Shown here: one piece after another, positions 24,228 to 32,382 of the stretch | Position numbering within the stretch: position 1 is the first letter of the stretch | Layout of the letters: each line of letters starts with the position of its first letter | Assembly (NCBI GenBank): GCA_009691335.1 | Contig: SICR01000003.1 | Location: 1 to 46,937, forward strand | Direction of reading: 5' to 3' | Length of the DNA: 46,937 nt | DNA from: Candidatus Zambryskiibacteriota bacterium | GTDB taxonomy: Bacteria > Patescibacteriota > Minisyncoccia > Phycocordibacterales > Zambryskibacteraceae | Made by a program: the position numbers and the translations under genes | The notes under the pieces: model-generated | Told to the model about the DNA's origin: nothing | What the model saw: the letters and a program-made list of their open reading frames with translations, nothing else | Databases searched by the model: none

Positions 24228-25222
24228 TGGAGAAAAAAGTTAGAGTTGCGATAAATGGTGTGGGCAGAATCGGTAGGGCGTTTTACAAATTGGCCGCAGT
24301 AAGACCTGAACTTGAGGTTGTGGCGGTAAATGATCTTGGTGATAAAGAAAATATCGAATACCTTCTAAAATACGATAGTGTTTATGGTCAGTGGAATGGA
24401 GAGCTCAAAGCAGAGTTTATGCAAGAGAGAGATCCAGCGAAACTGCCTTGGAAAGATTTAAATATAGATGTGGTGGTAGAATCAACAGGCTTATTCGCAA
24501 GTTATGCGGGGGCCAAAGCTCATCTAGATGCCGGGGCCAAGAGGGTAGTGGTCACCGCTCCGATGAAGGATGAACCTATGGCCGGAGTAGAGGGCGCCAC
24601 GGTGCTCATGGGAGTAAATGAAGAGAAATTGAACACATGCATTATCACTTCAAACGCTTCTTGCACCACCAATGCAGGCTCACCTATTATTGCCATCCTT
24701 GATGAAGCATTGGGGATAGAGAAGGCTGTGCTCAATACTACTCATGGATACACTGCTAGTCAGTCTCTCGTCGATGGACCATCCAAAAAGGGATTTAGAG
24801 AGGGAAGAGCGGCGGCACAAAACATCATCCCATCCTCAACAGGGGCGGCCATCGCCGTGACCAAGGCCTTTACGAAACTCACAGGATTATTTGATGGTAT
24901 TTCTGTCCGCGTGCCGGTAGTAGCCGGGTCATTGGTGGATATTACTTTTATTTCCAAGCGACCAACTACCACCGAGGAGGTCAACAATATTTTGAAACAA
25001 GCCGCGACTCAAGCACGATGGCTTGGCATATTTACAGCCACGGAGGAAGAATTGGTTTCAACTGACATTTTGGGTAGCCCATACGGTTCTATCGCTGATT
25101 TAAACTTCACCCGAGTAGTTGGAGGCAACCTCGTCAAAGTGCTTGCGTGGTATGACAATGAGATGGGGTACGCATATACCTTGGTTGACCATGTTGTCAA
25201 ATTGGGCAACCAAATAAAATGA
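24227..25222 (+). CDS. gap: Glyceraldehyde-3-phosphate dehydrogenase
   Basis: A 331-residue type I GAPDH. Rossmann motif INGVGRIGR (9-17), catalytic ITSNASCTTNA with the nucleophilic Cys near 146, TTHGYTASQSLVDGP with the catalytic His, GRAAAQNIIPSSTGAA, and WYDNEMGYAYT at the C terminus. Oxidises glyceraldehyde 3-phosphate to 1,3-bisphosphoglycerate. NDLGD at the end of strand 2 suggests NAD preference. It begins on the last base of nrdB and heads a carbon-metabolism block. Confidence 0.95.
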   Translation: MEKKVRVAINGVGRIGRAFYKLAAVRPELEVVAVNDLGDKENIEYLLKYDSVYGQWNGELKAEFMQERDPAKLPWKDLNIDVVVESTGLFASYAGAKAHLDAGAKRVVVTAPMKDEPMAGVEGATVLMGVNEEKLNTCIITSNASCTTNAGSPIIAILDEALGIEKAVLNTTHGYTASQSLVDGPSKKGFREGRAAAQNIIPSSTGAAIAVTKAFTKLTGLFDGISVRVPVVAGSLVDITFISKRPTTTEEVNNILKQAATQARWLGIFTATEEELVSTDILGSPYGSIADLNFTRVVGGNLVKVLAWYDNEMGYAYTLVDHVVKLGNQIK

Positions 25223-25223
25223 T

Positions 25224-25664
25224 ATGAGGATCTTCATTGGTTCCGATCACGCAGGATTTGAGGCAAAGGAAAGGATTATTGCTTATCTCAAGACTTTGAG
25301 TCATGAGGTGACGGACTGCGGAGCATACGAGTTCAACTTGGACGATGATTATCCTGATTTTATAAAGCCTGTGGCCGTAGCGATTATGAACGATAAGGAT
25401 GCTAGGGGAATTATTATTGGCAAATCAGGCCAAGGAGAAGCGATGTGTGCCAATAGATTCAAGGGGGTGAGAGCCGCCGTCTGGTACGGAGGCGGGCACG
25501 AGCCACTCCATCTCTCGCGCGAGCACAATGACGCCAATGTCCTTTCTATCGGTGCCGGAATAGTCCCAGAAACAGAGATGCTGACAGGAGTAGAAGTGTG
25601 GATTAATACAAAGTTCCCCGGTGAAGAACGCCATCTTAGGCGTATTGCCAAATTGGACATATAA
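25224..25664 (+). CDS. rpiB: Ribose-5-phosphate isomerase B
   Basis: A 146-residue RpiB/LacAB-type isomerase interconverting ribulose 5-phosphate and ribose 5-phosphate. SDHAGFEAK (7-15) and AANxxxGVRAA-type CANRFKGVRAA (75-85) are conserved. The active-site loop reads GKSGQGE (66-72): the catalytic Cys of the E. coli CGTGxG loop is absent, and Glu72 stands where the Mycobacterium tuberculosis enzyme uses a Glu as base. It starts 1 nt after the gap stop codon. Confidence 0.9.
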   Translation: MRIFIGSDHAGFEAKERIIAYLKTLSHEVTDCGAYEFNLDDDYPDFIKPVAVAIMNDKDARGIIIGKSGQGEAMCANRFKGVRAAVWYGGGHEPLHLSREHNDANVLSIGAGIVPETEMLTGVEVWINTKFPGEERHLRRIAKLDI

Positions 25665-25733
25665 GACAGGAAACTGACTCAGCTACATTATAATTATGCT
25701 ATAGCTTTATTATAATGTATTTATGCAAAGTTG

Positions 25734-25764
25734 TTTACACCTTAATAAAATAGTCTGCTAGAAT
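25734..25764 (+). promoter_or_regulatory. Promoter of the rpe-transketolase group
   Basis: TTTACA (25734-25739) and an extended -10 TGC-TAGAAT (hexamer 25759-25764), 19-bp spacing, ending 9 nt before ATG 25774. The 109-nt gap after rpiB otherwise holds only AT-rich sequence. Confidence 0.45.
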
Positions 25765-25773
25765 GATTCACAT

Positions 25774-26331
25774 ATGCATGAAATTATTCCAGCCATTCTG
25801 CCGAAAGATGCAGATGACCTAAGAGAGCAGCTATCCACATTGCCCTCTGAAATTATCTTTTTCCATATGGATGTTTTGGAAGATGATATCTGGATAAAAA
25901 ATAATCGTGATTTTGAAGTCCATCTCATGGTAGAGGAACCTTATAAAATTATGGACCGTTGGATAGAGAGGGGGGCAAAAAGACTCTCTGTACATACTGC
26001 CGGAGTATCCCTGGCACAATACAGAGATAGGGCTGAGATTGGTCTTGCGATAGAACTTGATAAATCCCTTGACGAAGTTCTGCCATTCCTCGATTTCGTA
26101 GACTTCGTGCATGTCATGAGTATTGACGAGATAGGAGAACAAGGACACAAGCTCGACGAGAAAGTATTTGATAGAATTAGATTACTCCAAGAGAAATACC
26201 CAGATCTACCTATAGCGGTCGATGGAGGAGTAACTCCCAGTAATTATGAAAAGCTTTTAGAATTAGGAGCTGACCGCTTGATAGTCGGTTCACACTTTAA
26301 ACAATTATGGACCTTGCTGAAGACAAAATAG
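25774..26331 (+). CDS. rpe: Ribulose-phosphate 3-epimerase-like protein
   Basis: A 185-residue TIM-barrel protein of the ribulose-phosphate binding family, shorter than the usual 215-225. Retained are PAIL at strand 1 (Ser of PSIL replaced by Ala), His31 and Asp33 (FHMD), His50 (VHLMVEEP), VHVMSIDEIGEQG (matching the MSVNPGFGGQ loop) and AVDGGVTPSN with the second catalytic Asp. Expected reaction: ribulose 5-phosphate to xylulose 5-phosphate. The deviations and short length make the exact substrate less certain, but its position between rpiB and transketolase genes fits. Confidence 0.8.
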   Translation: MHEIIPAILPKDADDLREQLSTLPSEIIFFHMDVLEDDIWIKNNRDFEVHLMVEEPYKIMDRWIERGAKRLSVHTAGVSLAQYRDRAEIGLAIELDKSLDEVLPFLDFVDFVHVMSIDEIGEQGHKLDEKVFDRIRLLQEKYPDLPIAVDGGVTPSNYEKLLELGADRLIVGSHFKQLWTLLKTK

Positions 26332-27173
26332 AAGAACTCAAAGAGAAAGCGAATCAAATCAGAATCTCTATCATCGAGATGCTGGTAGAAGCAGGCTCTG
26401 GACATACTGCCGGACCTCTTGATATGGCGGATATCTTTACGGTTCTATTTTTCCACACGATGCACCACAAGCCGAAGCGACCTGATTGGCCGGAGCGAGA
26501 CAGGTTTGTACTCTCTAATGGCCATATTTGTCCGCTTCTATACGCTACCATGGCTCATTCGGGATACTTCCCAATAAGTGAGCTCAAGACTTTGCGTAAG
26601 TTTGGCACCCGCCTACAAGGCCACCCACACAGAGACTTCTTGCCAATGCTTGAGACTAGTTCCGGACCACTTGGCTCTGGCCTTTCGCAAGCTGTGGGCA
26701 TGGCTCTCTCTGACAAGATAGACCATGGCCTGACAAGTTCTCGTAGAATATATGTCATGCTTTCTGATGGAGAAAATGAATGCGGGCAGACTTGGGAAGC
26801 GGCCATGCTGGGAGGGAAAGAGAAGCTTCACAACCTTACCGCCGTAGTGGATAGGAATAATATCCAAATAGATGGTTACACTGAAGATGTCATGCCACTA
26901 GAATCCTTGTCGGAGAAATGGAAGGCGTGGAATTGGCATGTCATAGAAGTAGATGGGCACAATATGGAAGAAATTGCTGACGCATTTGAAGCCGCCAAGG
27001 GAATATTTGGTAAGCCGACAGTTATCATCGCTCATACTATTGCTGGTAAGGGGGTGAAGGAGTTTGAGCGAGATTACCGCTGGCATGGCAAGCCACCGAA
27101 TAGAGAGGAGGCCAATATGGCTCTTAAGGAATTACGCACCTTAGGAGGTAAGATAAGAAGCGAGCATGAATAG
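26307..27173 (+). CDS. Transketolase, N-terminal (thiamine-binding) subunit
   Basis: A 288-residue half-transketolase carrying the thiamine diphosphate-binding domain: GSGHTAGPLDMADI, SNGHICPLLYA, GHPHRDFLPMLETSSGPLGSGLSQAVGMAL, and the metal/ThDP motif GDGE..N-type SDGENECGQTWEA followed by NNIQIDG. Works with the C-terminal subunit encoded next, 13 nt downstream. Its start overlaps the rpe gene by 25 nt. Split transketolases are common in archaea, CPR and some anaerobes. Confidence 0.92.
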   Translation: MDLAEDKIEELKEKANQIRISIIEMLVEAGSGHTAGPLDMADIFTVLFFHTMHHKPKRPDWPERDRFVLSNGHICPLLYATMAHSGYFPISELKTLRKFGTRLQGHPHRDFLPMLETSSGPLGSGLSQAVGMALSDKIDHGLTSSRRIYVMLSDGENECGQTWEAAMLGGKEKLHNLTAVVDRNNIQIDGYTEDVMPLESLSEKWKAWNWHVIEVDGHNMEEIADAFEAAKGIFGKPTVIIAHTIAGKGVKEFERDYRWHGKPPNREEANMALKELRTLGGKIRSEHE

Positions 27174-27186
27174 TTCGATATAAGCA

Positions 27187-28173
27187 ATGCTTAACCCAGA
27201 ATTAAAACTCAATAGCAAAATGTTCGACGAGAAAATCGAGCAAGTCCCTATTCGCCAAGGATTCGGGGAAGGACTTTTGGCGGCAGGAGAAAAGAATCTA
27301 AAAGTAGTTGGCTTGTGCGCTGACCTGACCGAGTCTACCAAGATGAATCTTTTCGCGGAGAAATTCCCGAACAGATTTATTGAATTGGGTGTGGCTGAAC
27401 AGAACCTCGCTTCCGTTGCTTCAGGATTAGCAGCCATGGGAAAAATTCCATTTATAAGTTCATACGCCATGTTCTCTCCTGGTAGAAATTGGGAACAGAT
27501 CCGTACTACAATTTGCTATAACGACAGGCCTGTGAAGATTGCCGGCTCTCATGCCGGGATCTCTGTCGGTCCGGATGGCGGGACACACCAAGCTGTTGAG
27601 GATATTGCTATCACTCGCGTTTTGCCACGTATGATTGTCATTTCTCCTTGTGATTCAGTGGAGGCCAAGAAGGCTACCGAGGATTCGGTAGATACCGACA
27701 CACCTGTTTATATACGTCTGGCTCGAGAGAAAACTCCAGTGATGACCACTCTTAAGACTCCATTTAAAATCGGCAAAGCACAAATATTTTGGGAAGGGAA
27801 GAAGTCTAAGGTTGGAATTATCGCTACTGGCGCACTTTTGTATAAAGCCTTGCTTGCTGCTAAAGAATTAGAGAAAGAAAAAATTTCTGTGACTGTAATG
27901 AATCTCTCTACCATCAAGCCATTGGATGAAAAAGCTCTAGTGGAGTTAGCAAAAAAAGTCAAAGGAATTGTGACTGTCGAAGAACATCAAATAAGAGGAG
28001 GAATGGGTTCAGCTGTGGCGGAGTGTCTGGCTAAAAATTACCCAGTACCGATAGAGTTTATTGGAGTAGATGACCAGTTCGGTCAGTCCGGCACCCAAGA
28101 AGAGCTTATGAGATACTATGGTATGGATGATAAAAGTATAGTAGAAGCGGTAAGGAAAATTTTGAAACGCTAG
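27187..28173 (+). CDS. Transketolase, C-terminal subunit
   Basis: A 328-residue partner subunit with the pyrimidine-binding and C-terminal domains. GLCADLTESTKMNLFAEKFPNRFIELGVAEQNLASVASGLA contains the catalytic Glu (VAEQN) that activates the cofactor. GSHAGISVGPDGGTHQAVEDIA and VTVEEHQIRGGMGSAVAE are also typical. Together the two subunits transfer two-carbon units between sugar phosphates. Its TAG stop overlaps the stop of the convergent PfkB gene within the same CTAG. Confidence 0.92.
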   Translation: MLNPELKLNSKMFDEKIEQVPIRQGFGEGLLAAGEKNLKVVGLCADLTESTKMNLFAEKFPNRFIELGVAEQNLASVASGLAAMGKIPFISSYAMFSPGRNWEQIRTTICYNDRPVKIAGSHAGISVGPDGGTHQAVEDIAITRVLPRMIVISPCDSVEAKKATEDSVDTDTPVYIRLAREKTPVMTTLKTPFKIGKAQIFWEGKKSKVGIIATGALLYKALLAAKELEKEKISVTVMNLSTIKPLDEKALVELAKKVKGIVTVEEHQIRGGMGSAVAECLAKNYPVPIEFIGVDDQFGQSGTQEELMRYYGMDDKSIVEAVRKILKR

Positions 28174-29150
28174 TTCAACTTCTTTGTTTTAAATTCTGAA
28201 GGAGCTGATTTCAAATATTCTTCGATTTTTTCTAGAGTAAGAAGACCCTTCTGGGCACCAACCTGCTGGACTACGGACATAGAATTAACTGCTCCCCATT
28301 GCAGGGCTGTGAGCAAATCCTTCCCAAGCACTAGAGCCGCCACTACGGTAGAAGCGAAGGCGTCGCCAGCGCCAGTGCGTTCAAACGGCGGTTTGATGTC
28401 GGGGTAGGGAAGTTGCTGATAAATATTTGTCCCATCATACGCGTAAGCGCCTTTCGGTCCGTCAGTAATAACAACCATTTCCGGACCAAGAGCCTTTATT
28501 CTTTTTAAAAGTTCTTCAATACCCAAAGTATCCATACCGAGAATACGCCCCGCCTCATCGACATTGCAGAAGACTATTTTGGAACGTGTATAAACATCTC
28601 TTAATTTATCCGCACCAAGCTCGAGCTGGAATGTTCCGGGTTGGAATGCCAGACTTACTTCTGGATTCTTTTTTAAATACTCTATGATTTCTCCATGATA
28701 TATCATGGTGTCTTCACCAAGGGACGAGAGATAAAGCCACTTGGAAGCTGGACCGCCAAGTGCGGGGAATTGATAGTTATAATGTTCATGTTTGACGAGA
28801 ATGGTGCGATCGTCGCCGTACCAAAGTACATAATGATAGTTGGTTTTCTTGCCTTCCTCCACAGATACGAACCCTGTCGAAACTTTCTCTTCTTTTAGCC
28901 GCGCTAGGCACTTCTCGCTATTATTGTCAGCACCCAAATTGGTGATTAAACCTGAAGACAGGCCTAGCCGAGCGGCTGCCACAGCGGCATTGGCGCTGTT
29001 ACCTACGGCAAACACCTCTTCAACAGATTCATAGGGAATCTTGTCGCCGAAGGATAGAAGGAGTTTTGATCGATCTTTATTTACTTCAGCCTCTTTGAGC
29101 TTGATAAACGCGTCGACAACTGTATCCCCAATCGCTATAAAATCCTGCAT
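28170..29150 (-). CDS. PfkB-family carbohydrate kinase
   Basis: A 326-residue ribokinase-fold sugar kinase. N-terminal FIAIGDTVVDAFIKL, sugar-binding GNSANAAVAAARLGL, and the C-terminal signature RTGAGDAFAST (anion hole GAGD with the catalytic Asp). Nearby glycolytic genes suggest a sugar phosphate substrate such as fructose 6-phosphate, but the sequence does not settle this. Start chosen at ATG 29150 because a minus-strand -10 (TACAAT, 29165-29160) lies 9 nt upstream; the longer in-frame ORF from 29216 would run over the promoter and into the aldolase gene. Confidence 0.85.
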   Translation of the reverse strand: MQDFIAIGDTVVDAFIKLKEAEVNKDRSKLLLSFGDKIPYESVEEVFAVGNSANAAVAAARLGLSSGLITNLGADNNSEKCLARLKEEKVSTGFVSVEEGKKTNYHYVLWYGDDRTILVKHEHYNYQFPALGGPASKWLYLSSLGEDTMIYHGEIIEYLKKNPEVSLAFQPGTFQLELGADKLRDVYTRSKIVFCNVDEAGRILGMDTLGIEELLKRIKALGPEMVVITDGPKGAYAYDGTNIYQQLPYPDIKPPFERTGAGDAFASTVVAALVLGKDLLTALQWGAVNSMSVVQQVGAQKGLLTLEKIEEYLKSAPSEFKTKKLN

Positions 29151-29155
29151 TGTGT

Positions 29156-29165
29156 TAAAATTGTA
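29156..29165. promoter_or_regulatory. Overlapping divergent -10 boxes (PfkB kinase / aldolase)
   Basis: Plus-strand TAAAAT (29156-29161) ends 6 nt before the aldolase ATG at 29168. Minus-strand TACAAT (29165-29160) ends 9 nt before the kinase ATG at 29150. The two boxes share two base pairs, so polymerase can occupy only one at a time. Confidence 0.55.
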
Positions 29166-29167
29166 GC

Positions 29168-29995
29168 ATGACTTTACGCGAGTGTATTGCTGAAGCTGAA
29201 AAAAGGGGCATTGCAATAGGCCATTTTAATATATCGGATTCAGAAGGTTTCAAGGCTGTTGTTGAAGGCGCAAGAGAACTTGGAGTCCCAGTAATTATAG
29301 GCGTCTCTGAAGGGGAAAGGGAATTCATTGGACTCCAAGAGATAGTTTCTCTGGTAAATGTGGCCCGCGGCAACGGTTTGTCGGTCTACATAAACGCAGA
29401 TCATACTTACTCCGTAGAGAAAGCTAGAAAAGCAATTGATGCTGGAGTAGACAGCGTCATTATAGATGAGGCGGATAAGACATTTGAAGATAATATTTCT
29501 ATTACCAAAGATATTGTCCAATATTCAGGCGGCCGAGTGCTGGTAGAGGGGGAACTGGGCTTTATCGGTAAGTCATCAAAAGTGTTAGACAGGGTACCTG
29601 ATGGAGTAACTCAAACTACTCCAAAAGATGCCAAAAGATTCGTCGAAGAAACGGGAATTGATCTTCTGGCCCCAGCTGTCGGCAATGTCCACGGCATCGT
29701 CACAACAGGAGAACCTAAACTTAATATAGAACTTATAAGAGCGATCAGGGACGCCGTTAAGATTCCATTAGTTCTCCATGGCGCCTCAGGAAACAGTGAT
29801 GAAGAAATTATTGCGGCTATCGATGCGGGTATAAGAATAGTACATATAAACACCGAATTAAGACTTGCATACAAAGAGGGTTTGAAGGAAGCTGTGCAGT
29901 CTGGAGAAATAGCTCCATATAAATTTATGGAAGCCGCGGTGGAGAATATGAAAGAAGTTGTGAAAAAGAAATTGAAACTTTTCAACAAGATATGA
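29168..29995 (+). CDS. fba: Class II fructose-bisphosphate aldolase
   Basis: A 275-residue zinc-dependent aldolase: fructose 1,6-bisphosphate to dihydroxyacetone phosphate and glyceraldehyde 3-phosphate. Zinc and active-site motifs are YINADHTYS (catalytic Asp and ligand His), VEGELGFIG, VGNVHGI (ligand His), LVLHGASG (ligand His plus phosphate loop) and VHINTELR. It is divergent from the PfkB kinase and overlaps the next gene by 4 nt (ATGA), so the two are translationally coupled. Leaderless start predicted. Confidence 0.92.
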   Translation: MTLRECIAEAEKRGIAIGHFNISDSEGFKAVVEGARELGVPVIIGVSEGEREFIGLQEIVSLVNVARGNGLSVYINADHTYSVEKARKAIDAGVDSVIIDEADKTFEDNISITKDIVQYSGGRVLVEGELGFIGKSSKVLDRVPDGVTQTTPKDAKRFVEETGIDLLAPAVGNVHGIVTTGEPKLNIELIRAIRDAVKIPLVLHGASGNSDEEIIAAIDAGIRIVHINTELRLAYKEGLKEAVQSGEIAPYKFMEAAVENMKEVVKKKLKLFNKI

Positions 29996-31647
29996 GTCTA
30001 GCAGAAGATGTAAAAATGGTGGTTAAGGGAGAAGTCTTGGACGATGCCAGAACTCTCGAGACTCATAGCCGTGACGCAAGTTTGTTTAAGGTCTTGCCCA
30101 AATTAGTCGTCTATCCAAAAGACGGGGAAGATATAGAGAGTTTAGTAAGGTTCGTCAATGATAACAAAAGTTCTGACCCAACTCTCTCTATAACCGTCCG
30201 TGCAGCTGGCTCTGACATGTCTGGGGGACCGCTAAATGAGTCTATTATTGTCGATGTAACAAAATATTTAAATCAAGTGGGAGAGGTGAAACGGGACGGC
30301 ACATCAGTAGAACCGGGAATGTTTTACAGAGACTTCGAGAAAAAAACTTTGGAGAAAAATCTTCTCCTACCATGCTACACAGCGTCTAAAAACATGTGTG
30401 CCTTAGGCGGCATGATTGCCAATAATTGCGGGGGAGAAAAAACACTTCGTTATGGCAAGATGGAAAATTTTGTAGAAAGCTCTATATACGTTTTCTCAGA
30501 CGGTAGGAGTTATGAGGTCAAACCTCTCAATAAGGCAGAGCTGGAAGTAAAAATTACTCAGAACGACTTTGAAGGAAGTATTTACAAAGAAATCTACAAT
30601 TTACTAGAAAACAATAAGCAATTAATACAGGATGCGAAACCCAAGGTGTCAAAAAACTCTGCCGGCTATTATCTCTGGAATGTTTATCCTGAGCCTGTCG
30701 AAGGGGCCGAGAGTACTTTCGACCTCAACAAACTTCTTACCGGAGCACAGGGGACCTTGGGCATTATGACTGAAGCAGAAGTGAGTCTTGTCTCGGTCAA
30801 GACTCATCATGACCTTATTGCAATTTTCTTTAAATCTTGGAACGACATGCCCGCTGTCGTCAATGCGCTTATGCCATATGAGCCGGAGAGTCTTGAGATA
30901 TTTGATAAAGATACTATAAACCTTGGTATTCGCTTCATGCCAGAGATTGCGAAGAAAGCTGGCACAAATCTATTTTCCTTTGCGGCCAAGTTCTTGCCAG
31001 AAGTGCTTATTGGTATCGAGATGATGGGGCTTCCAGAACTAGTGGTGCTCGTCGAAGTAGCAGAGGAATCAGAAGAAGAGGTCAAAAAGAAGGTAGAGAA
31101 GATGGTTAAGGAGATTAAGCCATTCAAGATCTGGCACAGAGTGATAGAGAAAGATTCGGAAGAAGAAAGGTTTTGGATCGTGCGTCGAGAGTCGTTTAAC
31201 CTTCTTCGAAAGCTTGTCAAAAATAAGCAAACAGTACCGTTTATTGACGACTTCTGCCTACCGGTAGAAGAAGTTCCAAAATTCCTACCGAAAGCCAAGA
31301 AAATTCTAAAAGATGCCCAAATTGATGCCAACATTGCCGGACACGCTGGCAATGGTAATTTCCATATCATCCCACTTATGGACTTGAGTAAGGAGAGTGA
31401 GAGAAAGAAGCTCTTACCGGTGGCAGATAAGTTTTATACTCTGGTAGCCGAGTATCAAGGCTCTATAACGGGGGAACACAATGACGGTATCATCCGCACT
31501 CCGTATTTAAATAAAATGTACAGTCCGGAAATCCTTAAGCTTTTCAAAAAGGTCAAACAAATATTCGACCCCTTAAATATCTTCAACCCAGGCAAGAAGG
31601 TTAATGGCACTCTCGAATACCTAGAATCACATATAGCCGTAGAATAG
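29992..31647 (+). CDS. FAD-linked dehydrogenase, D-lactate/glycolate oxidase type
   Basis: A 551-residue flavoprotein with an FAD_binding_4 (PCMH) domain (about 35-265; RAAGSDMSGGPL, CALGGMIANNCGGEKTLRYGK, GAQGTLGIMTEAEVSL) and a FAD-oxidase C-terminal domain (GHAGNGNFHIIPL, GEHNDGIIRTPYL, FDPLNIFNPGKK). Related enzymes oxidise D-lactate, D-2-hydroxyglutarate or glycolate. There is no C-terminal Fe-S domain, so the electron acceptor is unknown. The peptide YPEPVEGAEST near residue 232 is encoded by a CCTGAGCCTGTCGAAGG repeat (30688-30704), apparently inserted in frame. Co-transcribed with fba. Confidence 0.85.
   Translation: MSLAEDVKMVVKGEVLDDARTLETHSRDASLFKVLPKLVVYPKDGEDIESLVRFVNDNKSSDPTLSITVRAAGSDMSGGPLNESIIVDVTKYLNQVGEVKRDGTSVEPGMFYRDFEKKTLEKNLLLPCYTASKNMCALGGMIANNCGGEKTLRYGKMENFVESSIYVFSDGRSYEVKPLNKAELEVKITQNDFEGSIYKEIYNLLENNKQLIQDAKPKVSKNSAGYYLWNVYPEPVEGAESTFDLNKLLTGAQGTLGIMTEAEVSLVSVKTHHDLIAIFFKSWNDMPAVVNALMPYEPESLEIFDKDTINLGIRFMPEIAKKAGTNLFSFAAKFLPEVLIGIEMMGLPELVVLVEVAEESEEEVKKKVEKMVKEIKPFKIWHRVIEKDSEEERFWIVRRESFNLLRKLVKNKQTVPFIDDFCLPVEEVPKFLPKAKKILKDAQIDANIAGHAGNGNFHIIPLMDLSKESERKKLLPVADKFYTLVAEYQGSITGEHNDGIIRTPYLNKMYSPEILKLFKKVKQIFDPLNIFNPGKKVNGTLEYLESHIAVE
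30688..30704. repeat. CCTGAGCCTGTCGAAGG interspersed repeat inside a coding sequence
   Basis: This 17-mer is a variant of the dispersed CCTTCGACAAGCTCAGG-type repeat known from several bacterial genomes including Parcubacteria. Here it encodes PEPVEG in frame within the FAD-linked dehydrogenase, between the conserved NSAGYYLWNV and FDLNKLLTGAQGTLG blocks. Confidence 0.55.
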
Positions 31648-31669
31648 GGCTTTTATTATGCTAATTTTG

Positions 31670-31678
31670 TGCTAAAAT
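31670..31678 (+). promoter_or_regulatory. Extended -10 of rplY
   Basis: TGC-TAAAAT with the hexamer at 31673-31678, 6 nt before ATG 31685; no Shine-Dalgarno. Predicted leaderless transcript. Confidence 0.55.
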
Positions 31679-31684
31679 GATCTT

Positions 31685-32359
31685 ATGCTTACATTAAAGG
31701 CAGAAATACGGAATATTAATACCGAACCAGCCGATATCCGCAAAGCGGGGCAAGTCCCAGCAGTCTTTTATGGCAAGAAGGAAGCATCCACACCTATAGC
31801 AATCCGACAAGCAGACTTTTTGAAAGTTTGGAAGGAGGCAGGAGAGTCAAGTGTGGTAATACTTGATATGCCTGATGGTAATAATAAGGAAAGTCTAATA
31901 CACGAAGTAGACCTAGACCCAGTCACAGGAGTTCCGCGCCATGCGGACTTTTATGTCTTCGAGAAGGGGCACAAGGTTGAAGTCTCTCTACCAGTTGAAT
32001 TCGAGGGATCATCGCCAGCTGTCAAAGACCTTGGTGGCATTCTTGTGAAAGTTGTCCATGAATTGAAGATTGAAGCTATGCCCAAGGACCTTCCTCACCA
32101 CATCATTGTTGATGTAAGTAGCTTGGCTCAATTCGGCGACCAGATACTGGCCAAAGAGATCAAGCTTCCTCACGGAATTGAACTTAAGATTAATCCAGAA
32201 GAAGTCATCGTCACCATATCTGCTCCTCGCGAAGAGAAAGAAGAGGAAGCCGTACCTATTGACCTCTCAACTATTGAAGTCTCAGAAAAGAGAGGTAAGG
32301 AGGAAGTAGAGGGTGAAGAAGGAACTCCTGCAGAATTGAAAGTAAACGATAGTCGGTAA
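31685..32359 (+). CDS. rplY: 50S ribosomal protein bL25 (CTC form)
   Basis: A 224-residue long-form bL25 (TL5/CTC type). The N-terminal 5S rRNA-binding barrel (about 1-90) has QVPAVFYGKKEASTPIAI and LIHEVDLDPVTGVPRHADFY; the C-terminal beta domain (about 95-185) has VSLPVEFEGSSPAVKDLGGILV and IKLPHGIELKINPEEVIVTI. The acidic tail of about 35 residues is Glu-rich. It binds 5S rRNA in the large subunit. Confidence 0.93.
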   Translation: MLTLKAEIRNINTEPADIRKAGQVPAVFYGKKEASTPIAIRQADFLKVWKEAGESSVVILDMPDGNNKESLIHEVDLDPVTGVPRHADFYVFEKGHKVEVSLPVEFEGSSPAVKDLGGILVKVVHELKIEAMPKDLPHHIIVDVSSLAQFGDQILAKEIKLPHGIELKINPEEVIVTISAPREEKEEEAVPIDLSTIEVSEKRGKEEVEGEEGTPAELKVNDSR

Positions 32360-32382
32360 ACAGTTGAATACGAATTCTTCTG

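Noticed and set aside
20484-25222. Alternative genetic code with UGA read as an amino acid (as in SR1/Gracilibacteria)
   Set aside because: TGA ends nrdA and gap at the expected positions and no in-frame TGA interrupts a conserved gene.
28170-29216. Longer N terminus for the PfkB kinase
   Set aside because: It would overlap the divergent promoter and the aldolase start; PfkB homology begins at the Met encoded at 29150.
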